Assembly: GCF_040683095.1 (NCBI RefSeq) | Contig: NZ_JBFBCI010000021.1 | Location: 55,575-119,574, forward strand | Direction: 5' to 3' | Source of the DNA: Sphaerisporangium sp040683095 | GTDB taxonomy: Bacteria; Actinomycetota; Actinomycetes; Streptosporangiales; Streptosporangiaceae | DNA: 64,000 bases | Part shown: piece after piece, positions 24,861 through 32,678 of the stretch | Layout: the number at the start of each line of letters is the position of its first letter | Position numbering within the stretch: position 1 is the stretch's first letter | The notes under the pieces: model-generated | The model's database searches: none | Told to the model about the DNA's origin: nothing | The model's input: only the letters and a program-made list of their open reading frames with translations | Translations under genes and position numbers: made by a program

Positions 24861-24882
24861 TTACCGAACATTCGGTCAGTTA
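24861..24882. promoter_or_regulatory. PaaR-like operator upstream of paaA
   Basis: ACCGAACATTCGGT is a near-perfect inverted repeat. Read on the minus strand in extended form (ACTGACCGAATGTTCGGTAA) it matches the actinobacterial PaaR consensus ACTNACCGNNCGNNCGGTNAGT, which I recall from Corynebacterium, at nearly all specified positions. It sits 15 bases before paaA, where bound PaaR would block the promoter. Confidence 0.75.
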
Positions 24883-24931
24883 TCAGTCTCGCCCACCCCC
24901 GGGCCACGTGCAACTCCCGGAGGTCGCGCGA

Positions 24932-26965
24932 TCACCCCCCGCGCTTGGCGACCAGCGTCAGCACGTCGTACTTGGCCACCGACGACCCGTCCTGCTGGGT
25001 CACGTCGGCGTCCCAGCGGACCTCCCCGTACTCGGCCCCCTCGCGCGGGTCGATCCCCTTCGCGGTCAGCGTGACCGTCAGCTCGTCGCCCGGGTAGACC
25101 GGCGTAAGGAAGCGCAGGTTCTCCAGGCCGTAGTTGGCGAGCACCGGCCCGGGGTCAGGGTCCACGAACAGGCCCGCCGCCAGCGACACGATCAGGTACC
25201 CGTGCGCCACCCGCCCGTCGAAGAACGGGTTGGCCCTGGCCGCCTCCTCGTCCATGTGCGCGTAGAACGTGTCCCCGGTGAACTCGGCGAAGTGCTCGAT
25301 GTCCTCCAGCGACACCCGGCGCGGCCCCGCCACGACGGTGTCGCCCACCCGCAGGTCCTCCAGGTGCTTGCGGAACGGGTGGACCTCGGTCTCGGCGCGC
25401 CCGGCCCCGGCGACCCAGCGGCCGGTGATCGCCGTCAACATGTCCGGGCTCCCCTGGACGGCCGTGCGGTTCATGTGGTGCAGGATGCCCCGGACGCCGC
25501 CCATCTCCTCGCCGCCGCCGGCCCGTCCGGGGCCGCCGTGCACGAGCATCGGCAACGGCGAGCCGTGCCCGGTCGACTCCTTGGCGGCCTCGGCGTCCAG
25601 CACGAGCAGCCGGCCGTGCCAGGGCGCGGTCCCGAGCACGACCTGGCGGGCGAACGCGGCGTCCCCGGTGACGACGGACCCGGCGAGGCTCCCCTGGCCC
25701 CGCGCGGCCAGCTCGATCACCTGCTCGGCCGAGGTGTACGGCATGAGCGTGCTGACCGGCCCGAAGGCCTCCACCTCGTGCGGCTCGGCCCGGCCGGCCT
25801 CGTCCACGCGCAGCAGAATCGGCGAGATGAACGCGCCGCGCTCGGCGTCGGCGCCCACCACGTCCACGTGGTCGGGATCCCCGTAGACGACCGGCCCCGC
25901 GGCCATGAGGGCCTTCAGCGCGCGCCGGACCTCCTCGCGCTGGCCGAGGCTCGCGAGCGCCCCCATGCCCACGGCCGGGTCCGCCGGATTCCCGACCGTG
26001 ATCGCGGCGAGCCGGGCGGCCGTGGCCTCGGCGACATCGCCGAGAAGGGCCCGGGGGACGAACGCGCGGCGGATCGCCGTGCACTTCTGCCCGGCCTTGA
26101 CCGTCATCTCGGTCACGAGCTGCTCGACGAACAGCTCGAACTCGCGGCCGCCCGGCACGGCGTCCGGGCCGAGGATCGAGCAGTTCAGCGAGTCGGCCTC
26201 GGCGTTGAACCGCACCGAGCGGGCCGCGACGACCGGGTGGGTGCGCAGCTTCTGGGCCGTGGACGCCGAGCCGGTGAAGGCGACCAGGTCCTGCTCGGTG
26301 AGGTGCTCGAACAGGTCGCCCGCGCTGCCGCAGACGAGTTGCAGCGCCCCCTCGGGCAGCAGCCCGGACTCGACGATCATCTCCACCAGCCGCGCGGTGA
26401 CGTACGCCGTCTGACCGGCCGGCTTGATCAGCGAGGGCATGCCGGCGATGAAGGCGGGCGCGAGCTTCTCCAGCGGCCCCCAGACGGGGAAGTTGAAGGC
26501 GTTGATCTGCACGGCGACCCCGCGCAGCGGCGTGCACAGGTGCCACGCCGCGAACGAGCCGCCCTTGCCGATCGGCTCGGCCGGGCCGTCGAGGTAGACG
26601 GTGTCGCCCGGCATCTCGCGGCGGCCCTTACTCGAGTACGAGAACAGCACGCCGATGCCGCCGTCCACGTCGAACCGCGCGTCGCCGCGCGTCGCGCCGG
26701 TGCGCAGCGACAGCGCGTACAGCTCCTCGCGGCGCTCGCGCAGGTAGGAGGCCAGCGCCTTGAGCAGGGCGGCGCGCTGGTGAAAGGTCGGCTCGCGGAC
26801 GGCCGGGCCGCCGACGCGGCGGCCGTACTCCAGGGCGGCCCGGAAGTCGACCCCGGCGGAGGAGATCCTGACGACCTCCTCCCCGGTGACCGCGTCGTGC
26901 AGCGGGACTCCCTCGTCGTCCGGGACATGCCAGGAACCGGTGACATAGCTGCTGAGCGTGGCCAT
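24932..26965 (-). CDS. paaZ: PaaZ: oxepin-CoA hydrolase / 3-oxo-5,6-dehydrosuberyl-CoA semialdehyde dehydrogenase
   Basis: PaaZ opens the oxepin-CoA ring and oxidises the resulting aldehyde. The 677-residue product has an aldehyde dehydrogenase domain to about residue 520, with AFNFPVWGPLEKLAPA, FTGSASTAQKL and the catalytic Cys in KAGQKCTAIRR. A MaoC-like hydratase domain follows, with EHFAEFTGDTFYAHMDEE and VAHGYLIVSLAAG. ATG 26965 has GGAGG six bases upstream. The gene is separate from paaABCDE but on the same strand, with its own PaaR-like box. Confidence 0.94.
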   Translation of the reverse strand: MATLSSYVTGSWHVPDDEGVPLHDAVTGEEVVRISSAGVDFRAALEYGRRVGGPAVREPTFHQRAALLKALASYLRERREELYALSLRTGATRGDARFDVDGGIGVLFSYSSKGRREMPGDTVYLDGPAEPIGKGGSFAAWHLCTPLRGVAVQINAFNFPVWGPLEKLAPAFIAGMPSLIKPAGQTAYVTARLVEMIVESGLLPEGALQLVCGSAGDLFEHLTEQDLVAFTGSASTAQKLRTHPVVAARSVRFNAEADSLNCSILGPDAVPGGREFELFVEQLVTEMTVKAGQKCTAIRRAFVPRALLGDVAEATAARLAAITVGNPADPAVGMGALASLGQREEVRRALKALMAAGPVVYGDPDHVDVVGADAERGAFISPILLRVDEAGRAEPHEVEAFGPVSTLMPYTSAEQVIELAARGQGSLAGSVVTGDAAFARQVVLGTAPWHGRLLVLDAEAAKESTGHGSPLPMLVHGGPGRAGGGEEMGGVRGILHHMNRTAVQGSPDMLTAITGRWVAGAGRAETEVHPFRKHLEDLRVGDTVVAGPRRVSLEDIEHFAEFTGDTFYAHMDEEAARANPFFDGRVAHGYLIVSLAAGLFVDPDPGPVLANYGLENLRFLTPVYPGDELTVTLTAKGIDPREGAEYGEVRWDADVTQQDGSSVAKYDVLTLVAKRGG

Positions 26966-26993
26966 CGCAGACCTCCACGTCGAGGACTCACTT

Positions 26994-27015
26994 ACTGACC
27001 GTACGTTCGGATGGT
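26994..27015. promoter_or_regulatory. PaaR-like operator upstream of paaZ
   Basis: ACTGACCGTACGTTCGGATG lies 30 bases before the paaZ start and fits the same ACTNACCGNNCGNNCGGTNAGT pattern, with a mismatch at the inner T and one in the right flank. Its presence in front of both paa transcription units supports joint control by the TetR protein at 27294. Confidence 0.7.
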
Positions 27016-27293
27016 AACTCCGCCCGCGCACGAGACGGCCCCCGGCACGGCGGGAACATTCCGGCTCCTACCCCGCTTGCGCGCCCGCCGACACCTGACC
27101 TCGTGAAACCCCGTTCAGGGGCGGCGCCGGAGGTCCGCCGCGGCGATATGATCGTGACGCGTCCGTTCCCCTCTGGATCCCCACGGCTCGGGAGGTCGTC
27201 CCCGGCACACCGGGGCAGAGCCGCGCCGCGTGGTGGACCATCAAGAGAGCGAGACCTCTCAGAACCCACTGGAAAGGCAGGCGTTCACCCGCG

Positions 27294-28037
27294 ATGGCCA
27301 CCGCCCGCGTCACCCCGCCCGCCCGCCGGGGGCGTCCCGGCTACGACCTGGAATCACTGCTCGCGGTCGCGGTGAAGGTGTTCAACGAGCGGGGCTACGA
27401 GGCCACCAGCATGGAGGACCTGTCCCGCAGGCTCGGCATCACCAAGTCCGCGATCTACCACCACGTCTCCGGCAAGGACGAGCTGCTGCGCCTGGCCGTC
27501 GACCGCGCCCTGGACGGCCTGTCCGAGGTCGCGATCGAGGCCGCCGCCGTCGAGGGCCGCGCGATCGACCGGCTGGAGCACCTGGTGCGCCGCAGCGTGC
27601 ACGTACTGGTGGACCGGCTGCCGTTCGTCACGCTGCTGCTGCGGGTGCGCGGCAACACCAAGGTGGAGCGCCAGGCCCTGGCCCGCCGCCGGGATTTCGA
27701 CCACCTGGCGGGCGAGCTGGTGCGCCAGGCGGAGGCCGAGGGGGACGTCCGCCCGGACGTCGACCCGGACGTGGTCAGCCGGCTGCTGTTCGGGCTGGTC
27801 AACTCGGTGACCGAATGGTACCGGCCGCGCGGCGGCATGAGCGCGGAGGCGCTGGCGGAGGCCGTCTGCAAGATCGCGTTCGACGGCCTGCGCCGGCAGC
27901 CCGCGGACGACGATGCCCCGGCGGCCGGTCCCGTGTCTCCGGAATCTCCTACGCCGCCCCCCGCCTCGGCTCCTGCGCCGTCTCCCTCGTCATCCCCTGC
28001 CGCTTCTCCTACCGCGTCTACGTCGTCGACGGGATGA
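27294..28037 (+). CDS. paaR: TetR-family repressor PaaR
   Basis: This TetR regulator is divergent from paaZ. The start TARVTPPARRGRPGYDLESL and the HTH YEATSMEDLSRRLGITKSAI followed by YHHVSGKDELL match actinobacterial PaaR, which is released from DNA by phenylacetyl-CoA. The regulatory core ends near residue 205. The last 40-odd residues are a Pro/Ser/Ala-rich tail that overlaps the convergent metQ remnant by 20 bases, which suggests that the original stop was lost in the rearrangement there or that the tail is simply variable. Confidence 0.88.
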   Translation: MATARVTPPARRGRPGYDLESLLAVAVKVFNERGYEATSMEDLSRRLGITKSAIYHHVSGKDELLRLAVDRALDGLSEVAIEAAAVEGRAIDRLEHLVRRSVHVLVDRLPFVTLLLRVRGNTKVERQALARRRDFDHLAGELVRQAEAEGDVRPDVDPDVVSRLLFGLVNSVTEWYRPRGGMSAEALAEAVCKIAFDGLRRQPADDDAPAAGPVSPESPTPPPASAPAPSPSSSPAASPTASTSSTG

Positions 28038-28805
28038 CGGACCCCTGGTAGGTGTCCTCGATGAACTTCTTCACCTCGGGCCCGGCCAGCAGTTCGGCGA
28101 GCTTCTTGATCCGCGGGTCGTTCTCCTGGCCCTTCACGGTCACCAGGCCGTTGGCGTACGGGTTGCCCTCGGCCTTCTCCAGCACCAGCGCGTCGCTCGA
28201 CGGTTTGAGCCCGGCCTCCAGCGCGTAGTTGCCGTTGATGACGGCCGCGTCCACGTCCTCCAGCGAACGCGGGAGCTGCGCGGCCTCCAGGGGCTTGAAC
28301 TGCAGGTTCTTCGGGTTCTCCGCGACATCGCGCTCGGTGGCGGCGGTGCCGACGCCCGGCTTGAGCTTGATGAGGCCGTTGTCCTCCAGCAGCTTGAGCC
28401 CGCGGCCGAGGTTGGTGGCGTCGTTGGGCAGGGACACGGTGGCGCCGCTCGCCAGCTCGGCCACGCTCTTGATCTTCTTGGAGTACAGGCCGAGCGGCTC
28501 CAGGTGCACGGCCTGGACGAAGATCATCTCCTTGCCGCCCTTGGACTTCTGGAAGTCGTCCAGGTAAGGGCGGTGCTGGAAGTAGTTGGCGTCGAGCTGC
28601 CCCTCCTGAAGCTGGGTGTTCGGCTGCACGTAGTCGGTGAACTCGACGATCTCCAGTTGCAGCCCGGCGGCGGACGCGAGCTTGTCCTTCACGAACTTCA
28701 GGATCTCCGCGTGCGGTACCGGGCTCACGCCGACCTTCAGCGGCGCGCTCGACGCCGAACTTCCCCCGGGGCCGGCGGCGGCCGTGTCCGTGCCACCGGG
28801 CCGAG
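28018..28805 (-). pseudogene. metQ: metQ remnant: methionine-binding lipoprotein without its signal peptide
   Basis: The frame reads SSASSAPLKVGVSPVPHAE and continues through YFQHRPYLDDF, VSLPNDATNLGRGLKLLE and PYANGLVTVKGQENDPRIKK to IPSTT at a normal stop, which is the mature NlpA/MetQ family sequence. The signal peptide and lipobox are missing. Upstream of about 28805 the DNA belongs to metN in another frame. With no start, signal or promoter of its own, it cannot make an exported lipoprotein. It converges on paaR and overlaps its tail by 20 bases. Confidence 0.85.
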
Positions 28806-29363
28806 CTCGGCGTTGAGCCGCTTGAGCAGGGCGAGGATCGACTGCGTGGTGCCAGGGTCGAGCGCGCTCGTCGCCTCGTCCGAGAGAAGCACCTTGGGAC
28901 GGGCGGCGAGGGCGCGGGCGATGCCCACGCGCTGCTTCTGCCCACCGGAGAGCTGCGCGGGGTAGGACGACGCCTTGCCGTCGAGGCCGACCACGTCGAG
29001 CAGCTCGGCCACGCGGGCTGCGCGCTCCCGCCGGGGCACGCCCGCGACCTCCAGCGGGAAGGCGACATTCCCGGCCACCGTGCGCGAGGAGAGCAGGGCG
29101 AAGTGCTGGTGGATCATGCCGATCCGCTGCCGAGCGCGCCGGAGCGCGGCGAGGTCGAGGGAGGTCAGCTCCTGGCCGGCGACGGTGACCGTTCCGCTGG
29201 TGGGGCGCTCCAGGAGGTTCACGCAGCGCAGCAGGGTGCTCTTGCCGGCGCCGCTCTGTCCGAGCACGCCGAATATCTCGCCCTCGCGCACGTCGAGGTC
29301 GACGCCGTCGAGCGCCACGACGCCGGTCTCGTAGACCTTCCGCAGACGGGATACATGTATCAC
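28737..29363 (-). pseudogene. metN: metN remnant: truncated methionine ABC transporter ATPase
   Basis: GTG 29363 starts IHVSRLRKVYETGVVALDG, with Walker A GQSGAGKST, the signature LSGGQKQR and Walker B VLLSDEATSALD. After residue about 187 (LLKRLNAELG) the sequence changes abruptly into metQ DNA read out of frame and stops at 28737. A normal MetN continues with the H-loop and a regulatory C-terminal domain to about 340 residues. The switch His is therefore absent and the protein should be inactive. metI, expected between metN and metQ, is missing altogether. Confidence 0.85.
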
Positions 29364-29869
29364 AGGTAGGTTATATCCGAATTATGAGGGGAATACGAGC
29401 GGCGCCTCCAGGCAAGACCGCCCGGCCGTCGCGGCAGCGCTCGCGGCACACCCCGGGCGACGCGGGCATGAGGAAGGTAAAGAGCCGGTCATCCGCCACG
29501 CCAGGCTCCGGCCACCCCACGCGCTCCTAAAATTCACGATCACCGGTGTGATGCGGACCACTCATCTGGATCACGGGCACTAGGGTCTTTCCGTACAGAA
29601 GACTAATACGGCAAGCGTCACCATGAAACCGGCACGGGATGCCGTACGAAGAAGGACGAAAGCCCCTTGAAAGCATTGCCGCGACCCGCGAAGGTGAACA
29701 AAAGCGCGGGGGGGAGCCACGCGCTTCGAGGAGTTTTCACGAAAGCAAGCAATCGGTAGATGCTACTTTACTGACGGTAGCCGCGGAGCAGGTACAGACC
29801 CAGGGGGGAGTCAACCATGTGCCTTCAGGCGGCCCGGACACGATATCTCATTTCTGTCCAGGAGGACTG
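29364..29869. other. 506-base intergenic region between metN' and the SpoIIE phosphatase
   Basis: No gene or riboswitch is evident; in particular I see no SAM-riboswitch motif before metN. The GC content drops locally and the in-frame extension upstream of the phosphatase reads as non-conserved sequence. A promoter for the phosphatase is likely in the lower-GC part (29520-29860), but I cannot fix it. Confidence 0.5.
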
Positions 29870-31579
29870 GTGGCGCGTGCGGCGAGGGCAGAAGCGCCTA
29901 CAGCGGACGAACCACGCGTTCCGCGGCAGAGCGGCATGACCCATCGTGGGGGTCTCGCCGCCCTGGTACTCGACGAAAACGGTCGTATCACGCAATGGAG
30001 CCGCGGCGCGATGCGGCTTTTCGGTCGTTCTACGGAAAAAGCCATAGATCACGACATTTGCGATCTTTTGTTACTCGATGACTGCCATGAGACGATCAGG
30101 CACGCGCTGGACGAGGCCGCGTCCGGGACGTCCTGGAGCGGCGTCATCCCCGCCGAATGCGCGGACGGCCGCGTCCACGACGTCGCCTTCGACCTGGAGC
30201 CCCTGGCCACCCCCGGCCCCTGGGGCACAGTGATGGTCACCGCCATGGACACCCGCCTGCCGCAGCTCACCCGCGCCGACTTCGAGGCGGGCGAGCGCCT
30301 GACCCTGCTCAACGAGGTCAGCACCCGCATCGGCGCCACGCTCGACACCCGCCAGGCCGCCGAGCAGTTCATGGACGTCGCCGTGCCCCGCCTCGCCGAC
30401 ACCGCCAGCGTCTCGGTCATCGAGGGCCTGCTCAGGGACGAGGGCTACCCCGACGGCGCCGACGGCTCGGTGCGCGTCCGGCGGCTCGCCTTCCGCCTCG
30501 ACGCCCGCTACCAGAACGGCCACGACTGGAAGAAGGCGTTCCCCGACAACGAGATCGGCGTGTACGACGCCGGGCACCCGAACACCCGCTGCATGGACAC
30601 GGGCACACCCATCTCCTACAGCGCCACGGATCTCGGCAACGATCAGGTCGGCAGGATCAGCGGCGTGCTCGGCGACGCCGCCACGGGCATCCTCGACGGC
30701 GCGTCTTATCTGGCCGCGCCGCTCACCGCCCGGGGCACCGTCCTCGGGTTCATCACCCTCACCCGCAACCCCGAGCGCGCCGCCTTCGACGCCCACGACG
30801 AGACCCTCGCCGCCGACCTCGCCGCGCGCGCCGCCATCTGCATCGACAACGCCCGCCTCTACTCGCGGGAACGCCGCACCACCCACGCGTTCCAGCAGAA
30901 CCTCGCGCCGAGCATCCTCACCGTCCCGCCCGGCCTTGAGCTCGCCCACCGCTACCTTCCCGCGAGCGACATGACGGTCGGCGGCGACTGGTACGACGTG
31001 TTCCCGCTCGGGCCGGGCCGCATCGGCCTGGTCATCGGCGACGCGATGGGCCACGGCGCCGTCGCCGCCGGCGGCATGGGCCAGCTGCGCGCCGCCGTCC
31101 GCGCCCTCAACGGCTTCAACCTCGCCCCGGACGAAGTGCTGCGCCGCCTCGACCACATGGCCGACGACATGCACTCCATCCAGTGCGCCACGTGCCTGTA
31201 CGCGATCATCGACCTGGAGGACCACACCTGCGAGATCTCGCGCGCCGGGCACCCGCCGCCCATCATGGTCGACCCGGACGGCGACGCGCGCGTCCTCGAC
31301 CTGCCCTCCGGGCTGGCCCTCGGCCTCGGCGACCCCGAGTTCTCCGGCGCCTTCACCACCACGCGGTTCGCCATGCCCCCGGGCGCCACCCTCGCCTTCT
31401 ACACCGACGGGCTGGTCGAAAGCCGCGAGCAGGACATCGACACCGGCATCGCCAACCTCCAGGGCGCCCTCGGCAAGCCCCACGACACCCTCGACCAGAC
31501 CTGCGCCGCCATCATCGACGCCCTCCCCCGCCAGTACGACGACGTGGCCCTCCTCCTCACCCGCATCCCCGCCGGATGA
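29870..31579 (+). CDS. PAS-GAF-SpoIIE (PP2C-type) serine phosphatase
   Basis: This 569-residue regulator phosphatase probably dephosphorylates an anti-sigma antagonist. Residues about 25-115 form a PAS-like sensor (ALVLDENGRITQWSRGAMRLFG). Residues about 140-330 form a GAF domain (LTLLNEVSTRIGATLDTRQAAEQ). Residues about 345-565 form the SpoIIE catalytic domain, with metal-binding GGDWYDVFPL, VIGDAMGHG, FYTDGLVESR and the final DDVALLLTR. GTG 29870 follows AGGAGG; ATG 29936 is the alternative. Upstream in-frame codons from 29639 look non-coding. No TM segment. Confidence 0.88.
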   Translation: MARAARAEAPTADEPRVPRQSGMTHRGGLAALVLDENGRITQWSRGAMRLFGRSTEKAIDHDICDLLLLDDCHETIRHALDEAASGTSWSGVIPAECADGRVHDVAFDLEPLATPGPWGTVMVTAMDTRLPQLTRADFEAGERLTLLNEVSTRIGATLDTRQAAEQFMDVAVPRLADTASVSVIEGLLRDEGYPDGADGSVRVRRLAFRLDARYQNGHDWKKAFPDNEIGVYDAGHPNTRCMDTGTPISYSATDLGNDQVGRISGVLGDAATGILDGASYLAAPLTARGTVLGFITLTRNPERAAFDAHDETLAADLAARAAICIDNARLYSRERRTTHAFQQNLAPSILTVPPGLELAHRYLPASDMTVGGDWYDVFPLGPGRIGLVIGDAMGHGAVAAGGMGQLRAAVRALNGFNLAPDEVLRRLDHMADDMHSIQCATCLYAIIDLEDHTCEISRAGHPPPIMVDPDGDARVLDLPSGLALGLGDPEFSGAFTTTRFAMPPGATLAFYTDGLVESREQDIDTGIANLQGALGKPHDTLDQTCAAIIDALPRQYDDVALLLTRIPAG

Positions 31580-31663
31580 GGGGCGGGGTCAGGTGGCGCC
31601 TGACGTTTCGCCGGGAATCCTCGGCCGGTCGCGCCCGGCGGGGGTGACGTTCGCGGCGGAGAT

Positions 31664-31753
31664 CTAGCCGACGACGGTGAACACCGCTCTGATCACCACG
31701 GTGAGGAGACTCGTCACGGACCGCTTGTAGGTCGTTGAATTCGTGCTTCTCAT
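31664..31753 (-). CDS. Putative 29-residue membrane peptide
   Basis: A short frame from ATG 31753 follows a strong AGGAAGGGG ribosome-binding site. It encodes a polar, basic start (RSTNSTTYKRS) followed by a hydrophobic SLLTVVIRAVFTVVG helix. It is isolated between the phosphatase (convergent) and a small secreted protein (same strand). The ribosome-binding site and the clean charged-head/hydrophobic-tail design argue for a real gene. There are no cysteines, and I do not recognise it. Confidence 0.4.
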   Translation of the reverse strand: MRSTNSTTYKRSVTSLLTVVIRAVFTVVG

Positions 31754-31871
31754 GGCCGCCCCTTCCTAAGCGGGTTCCCGGTGCTCGGCCGGGATCGATC
31801 CGGACCGCGAAACCCCAGGTCAGTGAGGGCCGGGAGGCTGGACGCCCCCCGGCATCCGGCAGGCGCGCGGC

Positions 31872-32273
31872 CTAGTAGTAGACGCGCGGGCTGGTGAAGT
31901 CACCGTGGGCGTAACCGCTACATGTGGTGACGTGGACGACGTTGACGGCGGAACCGTTCTTCCACGGCATCGAGTTGATGTTCCCCGAAATGGGGCCGAA
32001 CCGGCCCGTGCGGTCGATCCGGTACCTGGCAGACCAATACGTGCCGTGGGTCGACGTACGGACTTCCATCTGGGCCCAGCAACGGCTGATGTCCGGGGTG
32101 GCGTTCATGTAGAAGTCGGCCACCACGCTGACACCGCTGACCGAGATGCACGAACTGATGGGGTACGCGCCGGTGCAGCCGCCCCCGCTCGCGGCGTTGG
32201 CGGGCTGTGCGGCAAAGAGAGCGGTGAAGACCAACGGGAGAACGGCCGCGCGTCGCGCGATTCTTTTCAGCAT
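31872..32273 (-). CDS. Small secreted protein with four cysteines
   Basis: This 133-residue product starts at ATG 32273 after AAAGGAAGG. A Sec signal peptide LKRIARRAAVLPLVFTALFA with PANA cleavage gives a mature domain of about 105 residues: GGGCTGAYPISSCISVSGVS, ADFYMN, RCWAQMEVRTS and HVTTCSGYAHGDFTS, with four cysteines. The pattern suggests a beta-sandwich secreted protein. It is not clearly homologous to the pair at 8882-9573, but is similar in size and style. Function unknown. Confidence 0.75.
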   Translation of the reverse strand: MLKRIARRAAVLPLVFTALFAAQPANAASGGGCTGAYPISSCISVSGVSVVADFYMNATPDISRCWAQMEVRTSTHGTYWSARYRIDRTGRFGPISGNINSMPWKNGSAVNVVHVTTCSGYAHGDFTSPRVYY

Positions 32274-32678
32274 GTGCCTTCCTTTCCTTTGAGCCGGTGC
32301 CTTGTGGACACCGGCGGAGAACTCGTGGTGGGTCCATGTGCCGTCCCGCATGCCGCGGCCCACGTCTGCCGCGACGCGAACCGTGTTCGGGGTGGCCGGT
32401 TTGACTCTTGGTTCGATAGCTTGGTTCGACGGTCGCCCCGCACACCTCGCCGCCGACTCACCGCCGTGGCGAACGCCGGCGACGGCCCTGCGGCGAGCGC
32501 CGTCTTCGTGTGCGGAACTTCATCTGGCCTCCGCTGATCGGGCCGGCGAGGTACCTCCAGGAAACCGTGCGCGCCGGGTCCGGCGGCAGGCGTGCGACCG
32601 GCGGTTCACCGGCGGTTAGGCTGCAATCGGTGCTTGATCGGTTGAATCGGTTGACGTGGTCGTGCGGGAAGGGAATCG

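Noticed and set aside
29364..29640. Possible SAM riboswitch before metN
   Set aside because: None of the conserved S-box core pieces could be found on the minus strand.
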